From JAVKSL01 sp039583695 (GTDB taxonomy: Bacteria; Actinomycetota; Acidimicrobiia; Acidimicrobiales; JAJPHD01): a stretch of 64,000 bases of DNA. Within the stretch, counting starts at the first letter, position 1. Each line of letters starts with the position of its first letter. The position numbers and the translations under genes are program-made. Below the pieces are notes generated by a model. The model did not search any database, was not told the DNA's origin, and saw nothing but the letters and a program-made list of their open reading frames with translations. The DNA is taken from NCBI GenBank assembly GCA_039583695.1, contig JAVKSL010000007.1, forward strand, positions 10,535 through 74,534. Direction: 5' to 3'. This document shows, piece after piece, positions 7,824 through 18,222 of this stretch.

Positions 7824-8953
7824 GCGGGGATCCTGGTCTCGACCCGCCAGCCGTCGCCGTGCGGACCGGCGTCGACCTGCCCGGAGAGCAACAGGACCCG
7901 CTCGCGAATCCCCTGGAGCCCGTAGCCAGCGCCAAGAGCCGACCCGGACTGGGGCCGGGTTGCCCCCTCGTTCAGCACCACCAGGCCCACCGCATCCGAG
8001 CCAAAATCCAGCCTCACGATCACCCCTGCCCCGGGTGCGTGCTTGACCGCGTTGGCGAGCGCCTCTTGGGCCACCCGATATAGCGCCAAGGAGACCTCGG
8101 GGACAAGCAGGCGAGGCTCACCCGACACCTCCAGGACGGCACCGGTTCGGACGCAGAGGGCAGCGAGGCCCTCGGCCAGCGGGATCGGATCCTCTCGCAG
8201 AGCTTGCACGGCCTGGCGCGCCTCCTCCAACCCCGCGCCGACCAGCTGGCGCGTGCGCTCGAGGCCCCCTCGAACGGCGGGCGCCACTGGCTCGGAGCCG
8301 GATACCGCCTCGAGCGCCTCCAGCTGGACCGAGAGCGCCCCCAGGGTGTGGGCCAGGACGTCGTGGATCTCTCGAGCCAGGCGGTTGCGCTCGGCGAGCA
8401 CCGAGGCGCGTGCCCGCTCAACCTCGGCGCGCTCGGCTTCGATGGCGATCAGGCTGTCGTGCTCGGCACGGCCCACGGCTTGACGACGCCCCATGCCGAC
8501 AACCAGGCCCGCCAGGGCGACCAGTGCTCCATCTAGTGCCAGCACGAGCGGCTGACCCCCGAAAGCCGCCGAGCACAGGACAGCCACAGGGCCCACGGCG
8601 CTGAGCGCGAGGGCGCCGGGCAGCTCGAATGCGATACCTGCGTCCATCCCGGCCACCCCGACAAAGGCGAGAGCCATCGCTCCCCACGGAACCAGCGCCC
8701 CGCCTGCTGCTCCCAGGAGGGCCACGACTGCGACGACGGCCAGCGGCCGCCGCCGGACCCAGGCAAAGAGCCAGCCAACCCAGGCGACGGCGGCCGCGGC
8801 CAGCAACACCGCAAACCATGGTCCCCGGGGGCTGGACGCCGGCTCGGCGATGGTCGCCCACACGAGCAGACCAAGGCCGAGCGACCGGGTGATGCTCAGC
8901 AATCGCGGTCCCTCGAACAGCGCTCGCTCATGGACCACCCGTTGCACACACAC
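7820..8953 (-). CDS. HisKA_3-type sensor histidine kinase
   Basis: Up to 377 residues from GTG 8953; the next GTG codons downstream (about 8947 and 8938) are also possible. The N-terminal half carries four to six membrane helices and no obvious extracellular domain. The dimerisation/phospho-acceptor helix is RNRLAREIHDVLAHTLGALSVQLEAL with the His in EIHD. The ATPase domain has LYRVAQEALANAVKHAPGA (N box) and GAGYGLQGIRERVLLLSG (G box). This architecture is that of NarX/DesK-type kinases that pair with LuxR-family regulators, and the cognate regulator follows with a four-base overlap. The signal is unknown. Confidence 0.88.
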   Translation of the reverse strand: MCVQRVVHERALFEGPRLLSITRSLGLGLLVWATIAEPASSPRGPWFAVLLAAAAVAWVGWLFAWVRRRPLAVVAVVALLGAAGGALVPWGAMALAFVGVAGMDAGIAFELPGALALSAVGPVAVLCSAAFGGQPLVLALDGALVALAGLVVGMGRRQAVGRAEHDSLIAIEAERAEVERARASVLAERNRLAREIHDVLAHTLGALSVQLEALEAVSGSEPVAPAVRGGLERTRQLVGAGLEEARQAVQALREDPIPLAEGLAALCVRTGAVLEVSGEPRLLVPEVSLALYRVAQEALANAVKHAPGAGVIVRLDFGSDAVGLVVLNEGATRPQSGSALGAGYGLQGIRERVLLLSGQVDAGPHGDGWRVETRIPA

Positions 8954-8971
8954 AATGATGCCCGGTCTTGC

Positions 8972-9511
8972 CTAGGCTCGCCGATCGATCGGATCGCTCG
9001 ACAATCTGAGCTCCCGAAGCTGGCGTCCGAGCGAGGACCGAGCCCGCCAGGCCAGCACGCCGTTGCGCCCCACCACCTCGGCGAGGGCCATCAGGATCAG
9101 GCTGGCCGCCCACGCCTCCAGGACGATCCCGTTGGCCGCGCTAAAGCGTGCAACTGCTGGGCCACCGCCATTGCTGGCATAGATCTCGAAGGCCAGGCGG
9201 CCACCGACACCCACAATCCACAGGGTCGCGGCCAGCGCGCCGGCCTTGGCGATCGGCACCCCGTCGGGCCCTGGGCGGATCGCGGTCGCCAGCGCGCAGC
9301 CCACGCCCAGGGCGAGACCGACGCACGCCCCCAAGACGGTGAGCACCAGGCTGTTTCCCGAGGCGGGGATCCCGTGAAGGTAGGTGACCGCAGCCCAGAT
9401 CACCAGGCCGAGCGGCCAGAGCAGCCCAAACATGGTTAGCCGCTTTCCGCGGATCTGGCGTAGCACCAGGGCTACTAGGACACCGCTGATCAAATAGCCG
9501 GAGATTGACAT
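8972..9511 (-). CDS. Five-helix membrane protein, unknown function
   Basis: About 179 residues from ATG 9511 (MSISGYLISGVLVALVLRQIRGKRLTM). It has five or six hydrophobic segments, with basic residues on the presumed cytoplasmic side (RQIRGKR, RARSSLGRQLRELRL). The pattern of a short helix, an RQxRG-like motif, then long helices resembles DUF1453/CcdC-like small membrane proteins, but I cannot assign it firmly. It lies just upstream of the sensor kinase on the same strand with an 18-base gap and might be co-transcribed. The stop at 8972 is within the region upstream of the kinase start. Confidence 0.6.
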   Translation of the reverse strand: MSISGYLISGVLVALVLRQIRGKRLTMFGLLWPLGLVIWAAVTYLHGIPASGNSLVLTVLGACVGLALGVGCALATAIRPGPDGVPIAKAGALAATLWIVGVGGRLAFEIYASNGGGPAVARFSAANGIVLEAWAASLILMALAEVVGRNGVLAWRARSSLGRQLRELRLSSDPIDRRA

Positions 9512-9580
9512 GCTTAGAGTCTCTGGCAACCGGGAGACGGTGTCGTCAGCTCCAGGGTTGATTCACGGGTGGATCTGCCT

Positions 9581-9634
9581 CCACCCGAGCCACCCGAGCC
9601 ACCCGAGCCACCCGAGCCACCCGAGCTGCCCGAG
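9581..9634. repeat. 9-bp tandem repeat upstream of methyltransferase
   Basis: Five exact copies of ccacccgag plus one degenerate copy (ctgcccgag). The unit length is a multiple of three, so the methyltransferase frame stays open through it and would encode PPEPPEPPEP if translated from 9569, but homology starts after the repeat. Confidence 0.85.
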
Positions 9635-9655
9635 CTGCCCGGCTACCCTGTCCAT

Positions 9656-10216
9656 ATGCCTGACCGGGGTGGGTCCTACCAGGCCCGCTTCGATGAGCTC
9701 GCCGCCCGGGGCGTCGACGTTCACGGCGAGGCCGACCTGGTCGAGGCGCTCGGGGCACGCCGGGTCCTCGACGCCGGGTGCGGGACCGGCCGGGTGGCGA
9801 TCGAGCTGGCCCGCCGGGGCATCTCCACGGTGGGGGTAGACGTTGACCCCTCGATGCTGTGGACCGCGCGTCACAGCGCTCCCGAGCTCGACTGGCGCCA
9901 AGCGGATCTGGTGAGCGTCGTCCTGCCGGCCGCGGCCTTCGACCTGGTGCTGATGGCTGGCAACGTGATGATCTTCGTGGCGCCCGGCACCCAGGCCGAG
10001 GTGATCGCCAACCTGGCCCCGACCCTCGTGCCGGGCGGGCTGCTCGTGTCGGGCTTCCAGCTGGGGAGCGACTGGGGGCTCGGCGACTACGACCGCTGCG
10101 CCCGGGCGGCGGGCCTGGTGCCGGTCGAGCGGTGGTCGACCTGGGACCGAGCGCCCTGGCGCCCAGACAGCCGGTACGCGGTGTCAGTCCACCGGCTCCG
10201 AGCGCACGAGGGCTAG
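9656..10216 (+). CDS. Class I SAM-dependent methyltransferase
   Basis: 186 residues from ATG 9656 (MPDRGGSYQARFDELAARG). The SAM-binding motif I is RVLDAGCGTGRVAIELARRG; acidic motif II is VGVDVDPSML; the motif III/IV region is FDLVLMAGNVMIFV and LVPGGLLVSGFQL. These are features of the methyltransferase domain 25/11 group. The frame is open upstream through a Pro/Glu repeat and a start at 9569 is possible, but the repeat is not conserved-looking. Substrate unknown. It is convergent with the GH31 gene and their 3' ends overlap by 33 bases. Confidence 0.85.
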   Translation: MPDRGGSYQARFDELAARGVDVHGEADLVEALGARRVLDAGCGTGRVAIELARRGISTVGVDVDPSMLWTARHSAPELDWRQADLVSVVLPAAAFDLVLMAGNVMIFVAPGTQAEVIANLAPTLVPGGLLVSGFQLGSDWGLGDYDRCARAAGLVPVERWSTWDRAPWRPDSRYAVSVHRLRAHEG

Positions 10217-12616
10217 CTGGCGGTCCGGCTCGCCGGGCAGGTGCGCCACGGCAGTGGCAGCCCGGCGAGCCGCCTCCTCACAGCGCAGTGCCTCGCCCCC
10301 CGGCTCCAGGCGGTAACGATGCGTGAGGCCCCCGTCGTAGACGACGCCCGACGCCCCCGCTGGCGCCGGCCAGCAGTGCATCGTCCAGGCGCCTTCGGAA
10401 TATGCACCACTGTGGGCCACCACCGTGGGCCACATCGGTACCACCGAGCCCGCCCGTACGAAAACCGGAGCCCGCTCCAGGGGCACTTCCAGGTGGATGA
10501 CGCTCGGACCCTGGTAGGCCACCCCTGACCACAGATCCACCCATCCTCCCGGCGGGATCACACAGCGGGTCCTGACCGGGTCGGGCGAGTCGTCCAGCAC
10601 CGGGACCACCAACAGGTCCGAACCCAGCAGGTACTGGGTGTCGAGCGACCAATGAGACAGCTCGTCGGGGTACTCGACGCACAGCGGTCGCATCATCGGC
10701 CAGCCGAAGCGTGCGGCCTCTTCCGCCACGCTCATCAGGTAGGGAAGCAGCCGGTAGCGCAGGCGAGCGAACTCCCGCACGATGCCCAGGGCGACCTCCC
10801 CGAACTGCCAGGGCTCCCGGGGACCGAGCCCGTGAAAGCGGGCCAGCGGCGACAGGCATCCCCACTGCGCCCAGCGGATGTAGCACTCGGCGCTCGGCCC
10901 GGGGCCGTAGAAGCCCCCGATGTCGTGTCCCCACAGCCCAGGCGCGCTCAGCGACCAGGACAGGCCAGCCCGAAGCGTGGCCGCCATGCCCGCCACGCTC
11001 GACTCTGGGTCGCCGCCCCACTGGGCCGGGTAGCGCTGGGAGCCGGCCCAGCCGCTGCGTCCCCACACCAGCCCGCCTTTCGGGGTGATCGCCTCCGAGA
11101 CGGTGCGGTTGTACCACAGCGGGTACAGGTTTCGCCACGTCCGGCCGGAGCGCCTGTCGTGCATCACTGCATCGTCGACAAGCCCCTCCCCGAAGTCGGT
11201 GGTGAACGCCGCCACCCCGAGCTCCAGGAGCGGGAGGTGCTGGCGCTTCCACCACGCCCGCGCCCGTGGGTTGGAAAAATCGACCAGGTGGCGCGGCCTG
11301 CCGTCCCTGGCGAACACCCGAGCCTCCGCCAGCCCGCCGCGTGCACCGTGGACCAGGAAGCTCGACTGCTCTGCCTCCAAGTGAAGGGGCGACTCCGGAT
11401 CCAGGTAGGGCAGCTCCCACAGGCAGAGGTGGAATCCCTCGGCGGCGAGCTGGGCCACCAGCTCCGCCGGGTCGCCGAACTTGGCCCAGCTCCAGCCAAA
11501 GTCGCAGTTGAGCAAGTCCAGCTCCAGCCAGTCCGGGTCGAGGCTCAAAACGTCGCAGGGCACGCCGTGCGCCCGCATCCCGCTGGCCGCCTCGGCCAGC
11601 TCGGCGCGGTTGCGGTATCGACATCGAGACATCCACACACCGAGCGCCCAGGGTGGTGGCGCCGGAGCCCGACCAGTGACGGCGGTATAGGCGCTCAGGC
11701 GATCCTTGAGCGCCGCTCCGGCGAACAGGAACAGGTCCACCCGCTCCTCCTCGCACTCGAGGCTCAGCAGGGCCGGATGGCGCGCCCCCACGTCGGCGGT
11801 CACTGGCCCCGGGGTATGCACGAAGCCGCTGTAGCCGGCACTGGAGTGAAAGACCGGTGCCGCCTTGTAGGTGCGACCGGTTCCGGCGCCCAGGGCGTCC
11901 TCGGCCACCAGGCACAGCCGGGCTCCGCCTTTGGCCAGGTTGCCGAACTGCTCACCAAAGCCCACCACGGCCTCAGCCGGCGCCAGCTCGAAGCTGCACC
12001 AGGCCATGCCGTCCCCGAAGGCCAACGCTGGTGCCAGCGGGAAGCCCGCCACCTGGCGCCTATCCCCGCCGCTGGCGCTGAGCCGCCGACCGTCCCGGCC
12101 GGCCAGGGCCCACCCGAATGGTTGGCGGCGTATGGTCATGCTGGCATGGTCGGTGGCGAGGGTTACCGAGCCGGGCTCCTCGGAGAGCTCGAAGGGCCAG
12201 CCCTCGCCGGCGCTCACAACGATCCCGTCCTCGATCCCGTCAGCTGCCCGATCCCAGCCCTCCCCGGCCCACAGGGTCATGCGGAATGCCGCCGGGCCTG
12301 GCACCCGCAAGCGCACCACGCCGACCCGCGTCTCCACGGGCATGCCTGCGCCCAGCGTAGGAGCATTCGGGAGGCGCAACTCCAGTCCCTGCCCTACCGG
12401 GTCCTCGGTGGTCAACAGGCCGGGCATCGGCTCCAGCGGCCAGTATCGCACCGCGCTGACCGAAAGGTCGACCCAGCCGTCACCTCGTGCCACGTGGTCC
12501 ACCGACCGGACCAGGAAACTGCCCCGATGGCTCGACGCTGCCGTCATCTGCTCATTGGAGCACGGATCTGGCTGCTGGTCGAGCCACGGGCTCGCCAGCG
12601 CCAGACGCTCAAGCAT
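10184..12616 (-). CDS. GH31 glycoside hydrolase (alpha-xylosidase/alpha-glucosidase type)
   Basis: Up to 810 residues from ATG 12616; an ATG at 12547 (MTAASSHRGSF) is an alternative start. GH31 signatures are the catalytic nucleophile in AAFTTDFGEG (about D474), the acid/base in QWGGDPES (about D536), and LGVWMSRCRYRNRAEL, LSAPGLWGHDIGGFYG and LRYRLLPYLMS. The TDFGE form of the nucleophile motif is closer to YicI-type alpha-xylosidases than to alpha-glucosidases, so an enzyme removing alpha-linked xylose or a similar residue is the best guess. There is no signal peptide, so it is probably cytoplasmic. It is divergent from the secreted SGNH hydrolase, sharing a 54-bp promoter region, and convergent with the methyltransferase. 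Confidence 0.88.
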   Translation of the reverse strand: MLERLALASPWLDQQPDPCSNEQMTAASSHRGSFLVRSVDHVARGDGWVDLSVSAVRYWPLEPMPGLLTTEDPVGQGLELRLPNAPTLGAGMPVETRVGVVRLRVPGPAAFRMTLWAGEGWDRAADGIEDGIVVSAGEGWPFELSEEPGSVTLATDHASMTIRRQPFGWALAGRDGRRLSASGGDRRQVAGFPLAPALAFGDGMAWCSFELAPAEAVVGFGEQFGNLAKGGARLCLVAEDALGAGTGRTYKAAPVFHSSAGYSGFVHTPGPVTADVGARHPALLSLECEEERVDLFLFAGAALKDRLSAYTAVTGRAPAPPPWALGVWMSRCRYRNRAELAEAASGMRAHGVPCDVLSLDPDWLELDLLNCDFGWSWAKFGDPAELVAQLAAEGFHLCLWELPYLDPESPLHLEAEQSSFLVHGARGGLAEARVFARDGRPRHLVDFSNPRARAWWKRQHLPLLELGVAAFTTDFGEGLVDDAVMHDRRSGRTWRNLYPLWYNRTVSEAITPKGGLVWGRSGWAGSQRYPAQWGGDPESSVAGMAATLRAGLSWSLSAPGLWGHDIGGFYGPGPSAECYIRWAQWGCLSPLARFHGLGPREPWQFGEVALGIVREFARLRYRLLPYLMSVAEEAARFGWPMMRPLCVEYPDELSHWSLDTQYLLGSDLLVVPVLDDSPDPVRTRCVIPPGGWVDLWSGVAYQGPSVIHLEVPLERAPVFVRAGSVVPMWPTVVAHSGAYSEGAWTMHCWPAPAGASGVVYDGGLTHRYRLEPGGEALRCEEAARRAATAVAHLPGEPDRQLALVRSEPVD

Positions 12617-12670
12617 TAGTTTTCAACTGCCGAAGCATGGCATGTGAATCACAGTTGGCGAGGAGAGGTC

Positions 12671-13957
12671 ATGGGTCGAGGCCTGAGGCTGCGCCGGGTG
12701 CTCGCGCGGGTCTTGGCAGCCGTGCTCGTGCCCACTGCCACGCTTGGAGGGCTCTACGTGACGCGAGCTGGCGCCAGCGCGGCGGCGACCTGCGCCAGCC
12801 AGACGCCAAGGCCGGGCTGGGTGGAGACGTGGAGCACCAGCCTGATCGCCGCCAGCCGCGCCAACCCGACTGCGGAGAGCGGCTTTCACAACCAGACCCT
12901 GCGAGAGGTGATCCCAGTCACCCTTGGCGGTACACAGGTGCGGATCACACTGTCCAACGCGTACGGCCACGCACCGCTCATCGTCCACGACGCGCACGTC
13001 GCCATCAGCCGGCCCGGCGGGAGCATCGTGGCCAGCACCAACCGCCAGGTCAGCTTCTCCGGCCGACCTTTCACCGTCATCCCTCCGGGCGCCGAGACGT
13101 CGAGCGACCAGGTCGACCTGGACGTCCCCAACGGGTCCGAGCTGGCGGTGAGCATCTACCTGCCCGGCCGCACCGGTCCCTCCAGCTGGGAGCCGGGGGC
13201 CTACATGACCAGCTACGTCTCGACGACGGGTGATCACGCCGGGGCGCTGGGTGCAGACGCATTCACCACCCCGATCGCCGCCTGGTATTACCTGGCGGGG
13301 GTGGCGGTGCACAACCCGGCCCAGATCGGCTCGGTGGTGGCTTTCGGCGACTCCATAACCGCCGGCCAGAAGTCCACCCTGAACGGGAGGGCCACCTGGC
13401 CCGACTTCCTGGCCCGACGGGTCTTGGCCAGCGAGCCGGTTGGGCACCGCGTGAGCATCCTCGACGCCGGCATCCCGGGCAACCAGGTCCTCAACAGCTC
13501 GGCTGACGGCACCAGCGCGGAGAGGCGGTTCAAGGTCGACGTCGCCGCCCAGACCGGCGTGAGGACGGTGATCCTGCTCGAGGGGACCAACGACCTCCGC
13601 CTGGACAAGGGCGCCAACAACGTAGTGCCCCTAACGGCCGCGGAGCTCATCCAGGGCATGAGCGACATCATCTCCCAGGCTCACGCCGACGGGCTGCGGA
13701 TCATCGGGGGCACCATCCTGCCCTTCGCTGGGGACACCGGTTACTACAACGCACACTCCGCGGCCGTCCGTGAGCAGGTCAATCACTGGATCCTCACCAG
13801 CGGCGCCTTCGACGGGGTCATCAACTTCGCCGCCGCCGTCGCCGACCCGTCGGACCCGCAGGAGATCAACCCGGCATACGGCGGCCCCGTGCACCCCAAC
13901 GACGCCGGCTACCAGGCCATGGCCAATGGGGTGAGCTTGAACCTGCTCTGCCCCTGA
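12671..13957 (+). CDS. Secreted SGNH/GDSL-family hydrolase
   Basis: 428 residues from ATG 12671, preceded by AGGAGAGG; an ATG at 12644 is less well supported. The N-terminus (MGRGLRLRRVLARVLAAVLVPTATLGGLYV, then TRAGASAAA) is a signal peptide. Residues 40-200 form an all-beta N-terminal domain typical of actinobacterial secreted GDSL lipases/esterases. The catalytic domain has block I VVAFGDSITAG (Ser), the oxyanion Asn in LEGTNDLRLD and the Asp/His pair in HPNDAGY. Such enzymes cleave acyl esters of lipids or acetylated polysaccharides outside the cell. The divergent GH31 gene makes a carbohydrate ester plausible but not shown. Confidence 0.88.
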   Translation: MGRGLRLRRVLARVLAAVLVPTATLGGLYVTRAGASAAATCASQTPRPGWVETWSTSLIAASRANPTAESGFHNQTLREVIPVTLGGTQVRITLSNAYGHAPLIVHDAHVAISRPGGSIVASTNRQVSFSGRPFTVIPPGAETSSDQVDLDVPNGSELAVSIYLPGRTGPSSWEPGAYMTSYVSTTGDHAGALGADAFTTPIAAWYYLAGVAVHNPAQIGSVVAFGDSITAGQKSTLNGRATWPDFLARRVLASEPVGHRVSILDAGIPGNQVLNSSADGTSAERRFKVDVAAQTGVRTVILLEGTNDLRLDKGANNVVPLTAAELIQGMSDIISQAHADGLRIIGGTILPFAGDTGYYNAHSAAVREQVNHWILTSGAFDGVINFAAAVADPSDPQEINPAYGGPVHPNDAGYQAMANGVSLNLLCP

Positions 13958-13979
13958 GCATCCGAAGCGATTGCACTTA

Positions 13980-14026
13980 GGCCCCTCTGAGCGCGCAAAC
14001 CGCGATTGCTTCACCACAAAGGGGCC
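13980..14026. other. Possible long-loop inverted repeat before eno
   Basis: ggcccct at 13980-13986 and aggggcc at 14020-14026 are complementary with a 33-nt loop. It follows the SGNH hydrolase stop by 23 bases and could be a weak terminator, but it has no U-tract and could equally be chance in GC-rich DNA. Confidence 0.25.
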
Positions 14027-14059
14027 GCTGCTGCGCAAGCGGCGGCCACATCAGCTAAC

Positions 14060-15366
<1,307 letters not shown>

Positions 15367-15370
<4 letters not shown>

Positions 15371-15645
15371 CGCGGCGTGGGCGTCGGGTCTTGGGGGGAT
15401 TCGTCGCCGCCCTGCTGGCGGGCTTCGCGCTGCTGTTCCCGACCGGCGCCCTCCTGCGCCAGAGCGCCGCGCTCAAGGCTGCGTCGCACCAGCTGAACGC
15501 CATCCGAGCAGAAAACCTCTCGCTGGCTGCCCAGGTCAAGGCCCTCAACACCAACTCCTACATCGCGTACCTGGCCCACAAAGACTATGGCTTGGTCGCT
15601 CCCGGCCAGGAGGCGTACGTGATCCTGCCCACTCCAAGACCCTGA
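15367..15645 (+). CDS. DivIC/FtsB-like septum formation initiator
   Basis: 92 residues: a basic N-terminus, one membrane span (VLGGFVAALLAGFALLFPTGALL), a short coiled coil (ALKAASHQLNAIRAENLSLAAQVKALN) and the conserved AYLAHKDYGLVAPGQEAYVILP end, which matches the DivIC/FtsB family. These bitopic proteins act in the divisome with FtsL and FtsQ. The GTG start overlaps the eno stop (GTGA). In many actinobacteria the next genes are DUF501 and ppx; here they are 11.6 kb away, after the molybdenum hydroxylase cluster. Confidence 0.85.
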
Positions 15646-15706
15646 GGGTTCGCGGGCACTGGTCGGGTCGAGCGCTGAGGCCTATTCCCCCTATCCTCGA
15701 CGCTGG

Positions 15707-18193
15707 ATGAGCTTTCTCGGCAACAGGGTGCTGCGCAAAGAGGACCCGGCGTTGCTGACCGTCGGCGGCACCTACGTCGAGGACCTCGAGCTGGCGGGGG
15801 CGGGGGCCGTCGTGTACCTGCGCTCGAGCGGCGCCCACGCCCGCCTGGGCAGGATCGACGTGACCGCGGCCCGGGCAGCACCGGGGGTCCTCGATGTGGT
15901 CACGGCGGCCGAGGTGGACCTGATGGCGTTGCCCCCCGAGGTCCCCAACTTGCACCCCGGCATGGTCAGGCCCTGGCTGGCCGAGGGTGTCGTGCGCTTC
16001 GTGGGCGAGCCGATCGCGGCGATAGTGGCCGAGACCAGGGCGGAGGCCATCGATGCCGCCGGGTTGGTGGTGGTGGACTACCAGCCGCTGGCGGTGGTGG
16101 TCGAGCCCGCCGGAGCGCTTGGGGGCGGGGTCCTGCTGTGGCCGGACCTGGGGACCAACGTGTGCTGGAACATCGGGTCCAACGCCACGGGCAAGCGTCT
16201 GGCGGGATACCCGGTGATGGTCCGCCAACGGGTGTTGAACCAGCGGGTTGCGCCGTGCCCGCTCGAGGTCCAGGCGTCCGCGGCGAGCTGGGAGGGCGGG
16301 CGGCTCACCTTTTGGATGTCCACCCAGGCGCCGCACGCCATGCGCGACGCCCTGGCCAAGGCGCTCGGGCTGGACCCGGACCGGGTGCGGGTGATCGCCC
16401 CCGACGTTGGCGGCGGCTTCGGGGCCAAGGCCAGCGCGTATCCCGAGAATCTGCTGGTGGCCTGGCTGGCCCGCCGGGTTGGACGGCCGCTGCGCTGGGT
16501 GGAGGACCGCTCCGAGTCGATGGTCGCTCTCGGACACGGGCGGGGCCAGATCCAGGACATCGAGATCGCCGGGACCCGGGAGGGTAGGGTGCTGGCTTAT
16601 CGCTTGAGCGTGTTGCAGGACGCCGGTGCCTATCCGGGAGTGGGGGCCTGGCTCCCGACGCTCACCAAGGTCATGCTCACCGGGGTGTACGACATCGCGA
16701 CGGTGGGTTTCGAGGCTCGCTCGGTGGTCACCAACACCACTCCCATGACCTCGTACCGGGGCGCCGGGCGCCCGGAGGCAGCCGCGGCCATAGAGCGGGC
16801 AATGGACTGTTTTGCCGCCGACATCGGCATGGACCCGGCCGAGGTGCGCCGGCGCAACCTCATCTCTGCCAATGCATTCCCGTTCCGCACGCCTACGGGG
16901 ACCGTGTATGACGTGGGGGACTACGGCGGGGCGCTGGAGGCCGTGTTGGAGGCGGCTGATTATGAGGGCTTGCGCGTCGAGCAGCGCCGCCGTCGGGAAG
17001 CAGGCGATGTCGTGGCGCTGGGCATCGGGTTGTCGGTGTACGTCGAGATCACCAACGGGCTCCCCGACGGGGAGCTGGGCGCGGTGGAGGTCCTGCCGTC
17101 CGGGAAGGTGCGGGTCAGCACCGGGACCTCCCCGCATGGACAGGGACACGTCACGGCGTGGGCCATGCTGGTGGGTGACACCCTGGGCCTGCCCATGGAG
17201 GACATAGAGGTGACCCACGGGGACACCGCGGCCGTGGCGCGGGGAGTGGGGACCTTTGCCTCCCGCTCGCTGCAGACCGGCGGGGTTGCGGCGCGCCAGG
17301 CGGCGGTGCAGGTGGTCGAGCGCGCCCGGCGGCTGGCGGCGGACCTGCTGGAGGCTGACCCGGCGGATGTGGTGCTGGACCCTGCGGGGGGCCGCTTTCA
17401 CGTGGCGGGGGCGCCGGCAGCGGCTTCCTGCAGCTGGGCAGCGCTGGCGGCCGCCGCAGCAGTCGAGGTGGTGGAGGTGGTCGAGGCCGGCGGGGTGGTC
17501 GGGGTGGTTGAGGCCAGCGAGGTGGTCGGGGCCGGTGGGGTCGGTGGGGTGGTCGGGGCCGGTGGGGTCGGTGGGGTCGGTGGGGCCAGCGAGGTGGTCG
17601 AGCACGCGCCGGCGGTCTCCACTGTCGCATACGGTGGGGGGACCAGTGTCGTGACCCTGCCACCCGGGCGCCTGGCGGCCGAGGTGGACTTCACCCCTCC
17701 GGGACCTACGTTCCCCTTTGGAGCGCATCTGGTGGTCGTGGAGGTGGACACCGAGACCGGGATGGTGTGGGTTCGCCGGGTGGTGGCGGTGGACGACGCC
17801 GGACGGATCGTGGCCCCGGACCTCGCGGACGGCCAGGTCCACGGCGGCCTGGCCCAGGGGGTGGCCCAGGCCCTCATGGAGGAGGTCCGCTACGACAGCG
17901 ACGGCAACCCGCTGACCGGGAATCTGGCCGACTATGCCATGATCTCGGCCGTGGAGCTGCCCAGCTTCGAGCTGGTCCACATGGAGACCCCGACCCCGCT
18001 CAACGAGCTCGGAGCCAAAGGCATCGGTGAGTCCGGCAGCATCGGATCGACGCCCGCAGTGCACAACGCCGTGTGCGACGCGCTGGCGCACCTTGGGGTC
18101 CGCCACGTCGACATGCCGACCACCCCGGAAAAGGTCTGGCGCGCTATCCGGCGGGCGAATACATCCTCTGGCGGCTCTGCCCCCGTAGACTGA
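15707..18193 (+). CDS. Molybdenum hydroxylase large subunit (CoxL-like, first copy)
   Basis: 828 residues of the xanthine dehydrogenase/CoxL family. RVLRKEDPALLTVGGTYVEDL begins the protein, RVIAPDVGGGFGAK is the first molybdopterin-binding segment, TSYRGAGRPEA (349-355) is the active-site loop, STGTSPHGQGHVTAWA follows, and ELGAKGIGESGSIGSTPAV carries the catalytic Glu. The loop is of the RGAGR class, like form II CoxL (AYRGAGR), not the form I loop (AYRCSFR), so CO as substrate is uncertain. A Val/Gly-rich low-complexity insertion at about residues 585-632 comes from a DNA repeat at 17459-17602. It heads the cluster and precedes the small subunit by 29 bases. Confidence 0.85.
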   Translation: MSFLGNRVLRKEDPALLTVGGTYVEDLELAGAGAVVYLRSSGAHARLGRIDVTAARAAPGVLDVVTAAEVDLMALPPEVPNLHPGMVRPWLAEGVVRFVGEPIAAIVAETRAEAIDAAGLVVVDYQPLAVVVEPAGALGGGVLLWPDLGTNVCWNIGSNATGKRLAGYPVMVRQRVLNQRVAPCPLEVQASAASWEGGRLTFWMSTQAPHAMRDALAKALGLDPDRVRVIAPDVGGGFGAKASAYPENLLVAWLARRVGRPLRWVEDRSESMVALGHGRGQIQDIEIAGTREGRVLAYRLSVLQDAGAYPGVGAWLPTLTKVMLTGVYDIATVGFEARSVVTNTTPMTSYRGAGRPEAAAAIERAMDCFAADIGMDPAEVRRRNLISANAFPFRTPTGTVYDVGDYGGALEAVLEAADYEGLRVEQRRRREAGDVVALGIGLSVYVEITNGLPDGELGAVEVLPSGKVRVSTGTSPHGQGHVTAWAMLVGDTLGLPMEDIEVTHGDTAAVARGVGTFASRSLQTGGVAARQAAVQVVERARRLAADLLEADPADVVLDPAGGRFHVAGAPAAASCSWAALAAAAAVEVVEVVEAGGVVGVVEASEVVGAGGVGGVVGAGGVGGVGGASEVVEHAPAVSTVAYGGGTSVVTLPPGRLAAEVDFTPPGPTFPFGAHLVVVEVDTETGMVWVRRVVAVDDAGRIVAPDLADGQVHGGLAQGVAQALMEEVRYDSDGNPLTGNLADYAMISAVELPSFELVHMETPTPLNELGAKGIGESGSIGSTPAVHNAVCDALAHLGVRHVDMPTTPEKVWRAIRRANTSSGGSAPVD
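17459..17602. repeat. GC-rich tandem repeat inside the first large-subunit gene
   Basis: Imperfect reiteration of ggtggtcgaggccg- and ggtcggggccggtgg-like units, in frame, coding for VVEVVEAGGVVGVVEASEVV and then GAGGVGG repeats. It lies between the two molybdopterin-binding halves of the protein, where other family members have a shorter loop. Confidence 0.8.
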
Positions 18194-18222
18194 GCGGGTA
18201 CGCTGGCTAGGGGGTTGGTCGC

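Noticed and set aside
15545..18106. Long minus-strand open frame (853 codons) opposite coxL-like 1
   Set aside because: GC-rich codon bias keeps the antisense frame open; its translation is low-complexity with no homology, while the plus strand is a complete family member. Similar antisense frames at 10652-12619, 28450-29505 and 36514-37809 were dropped for the same reason.
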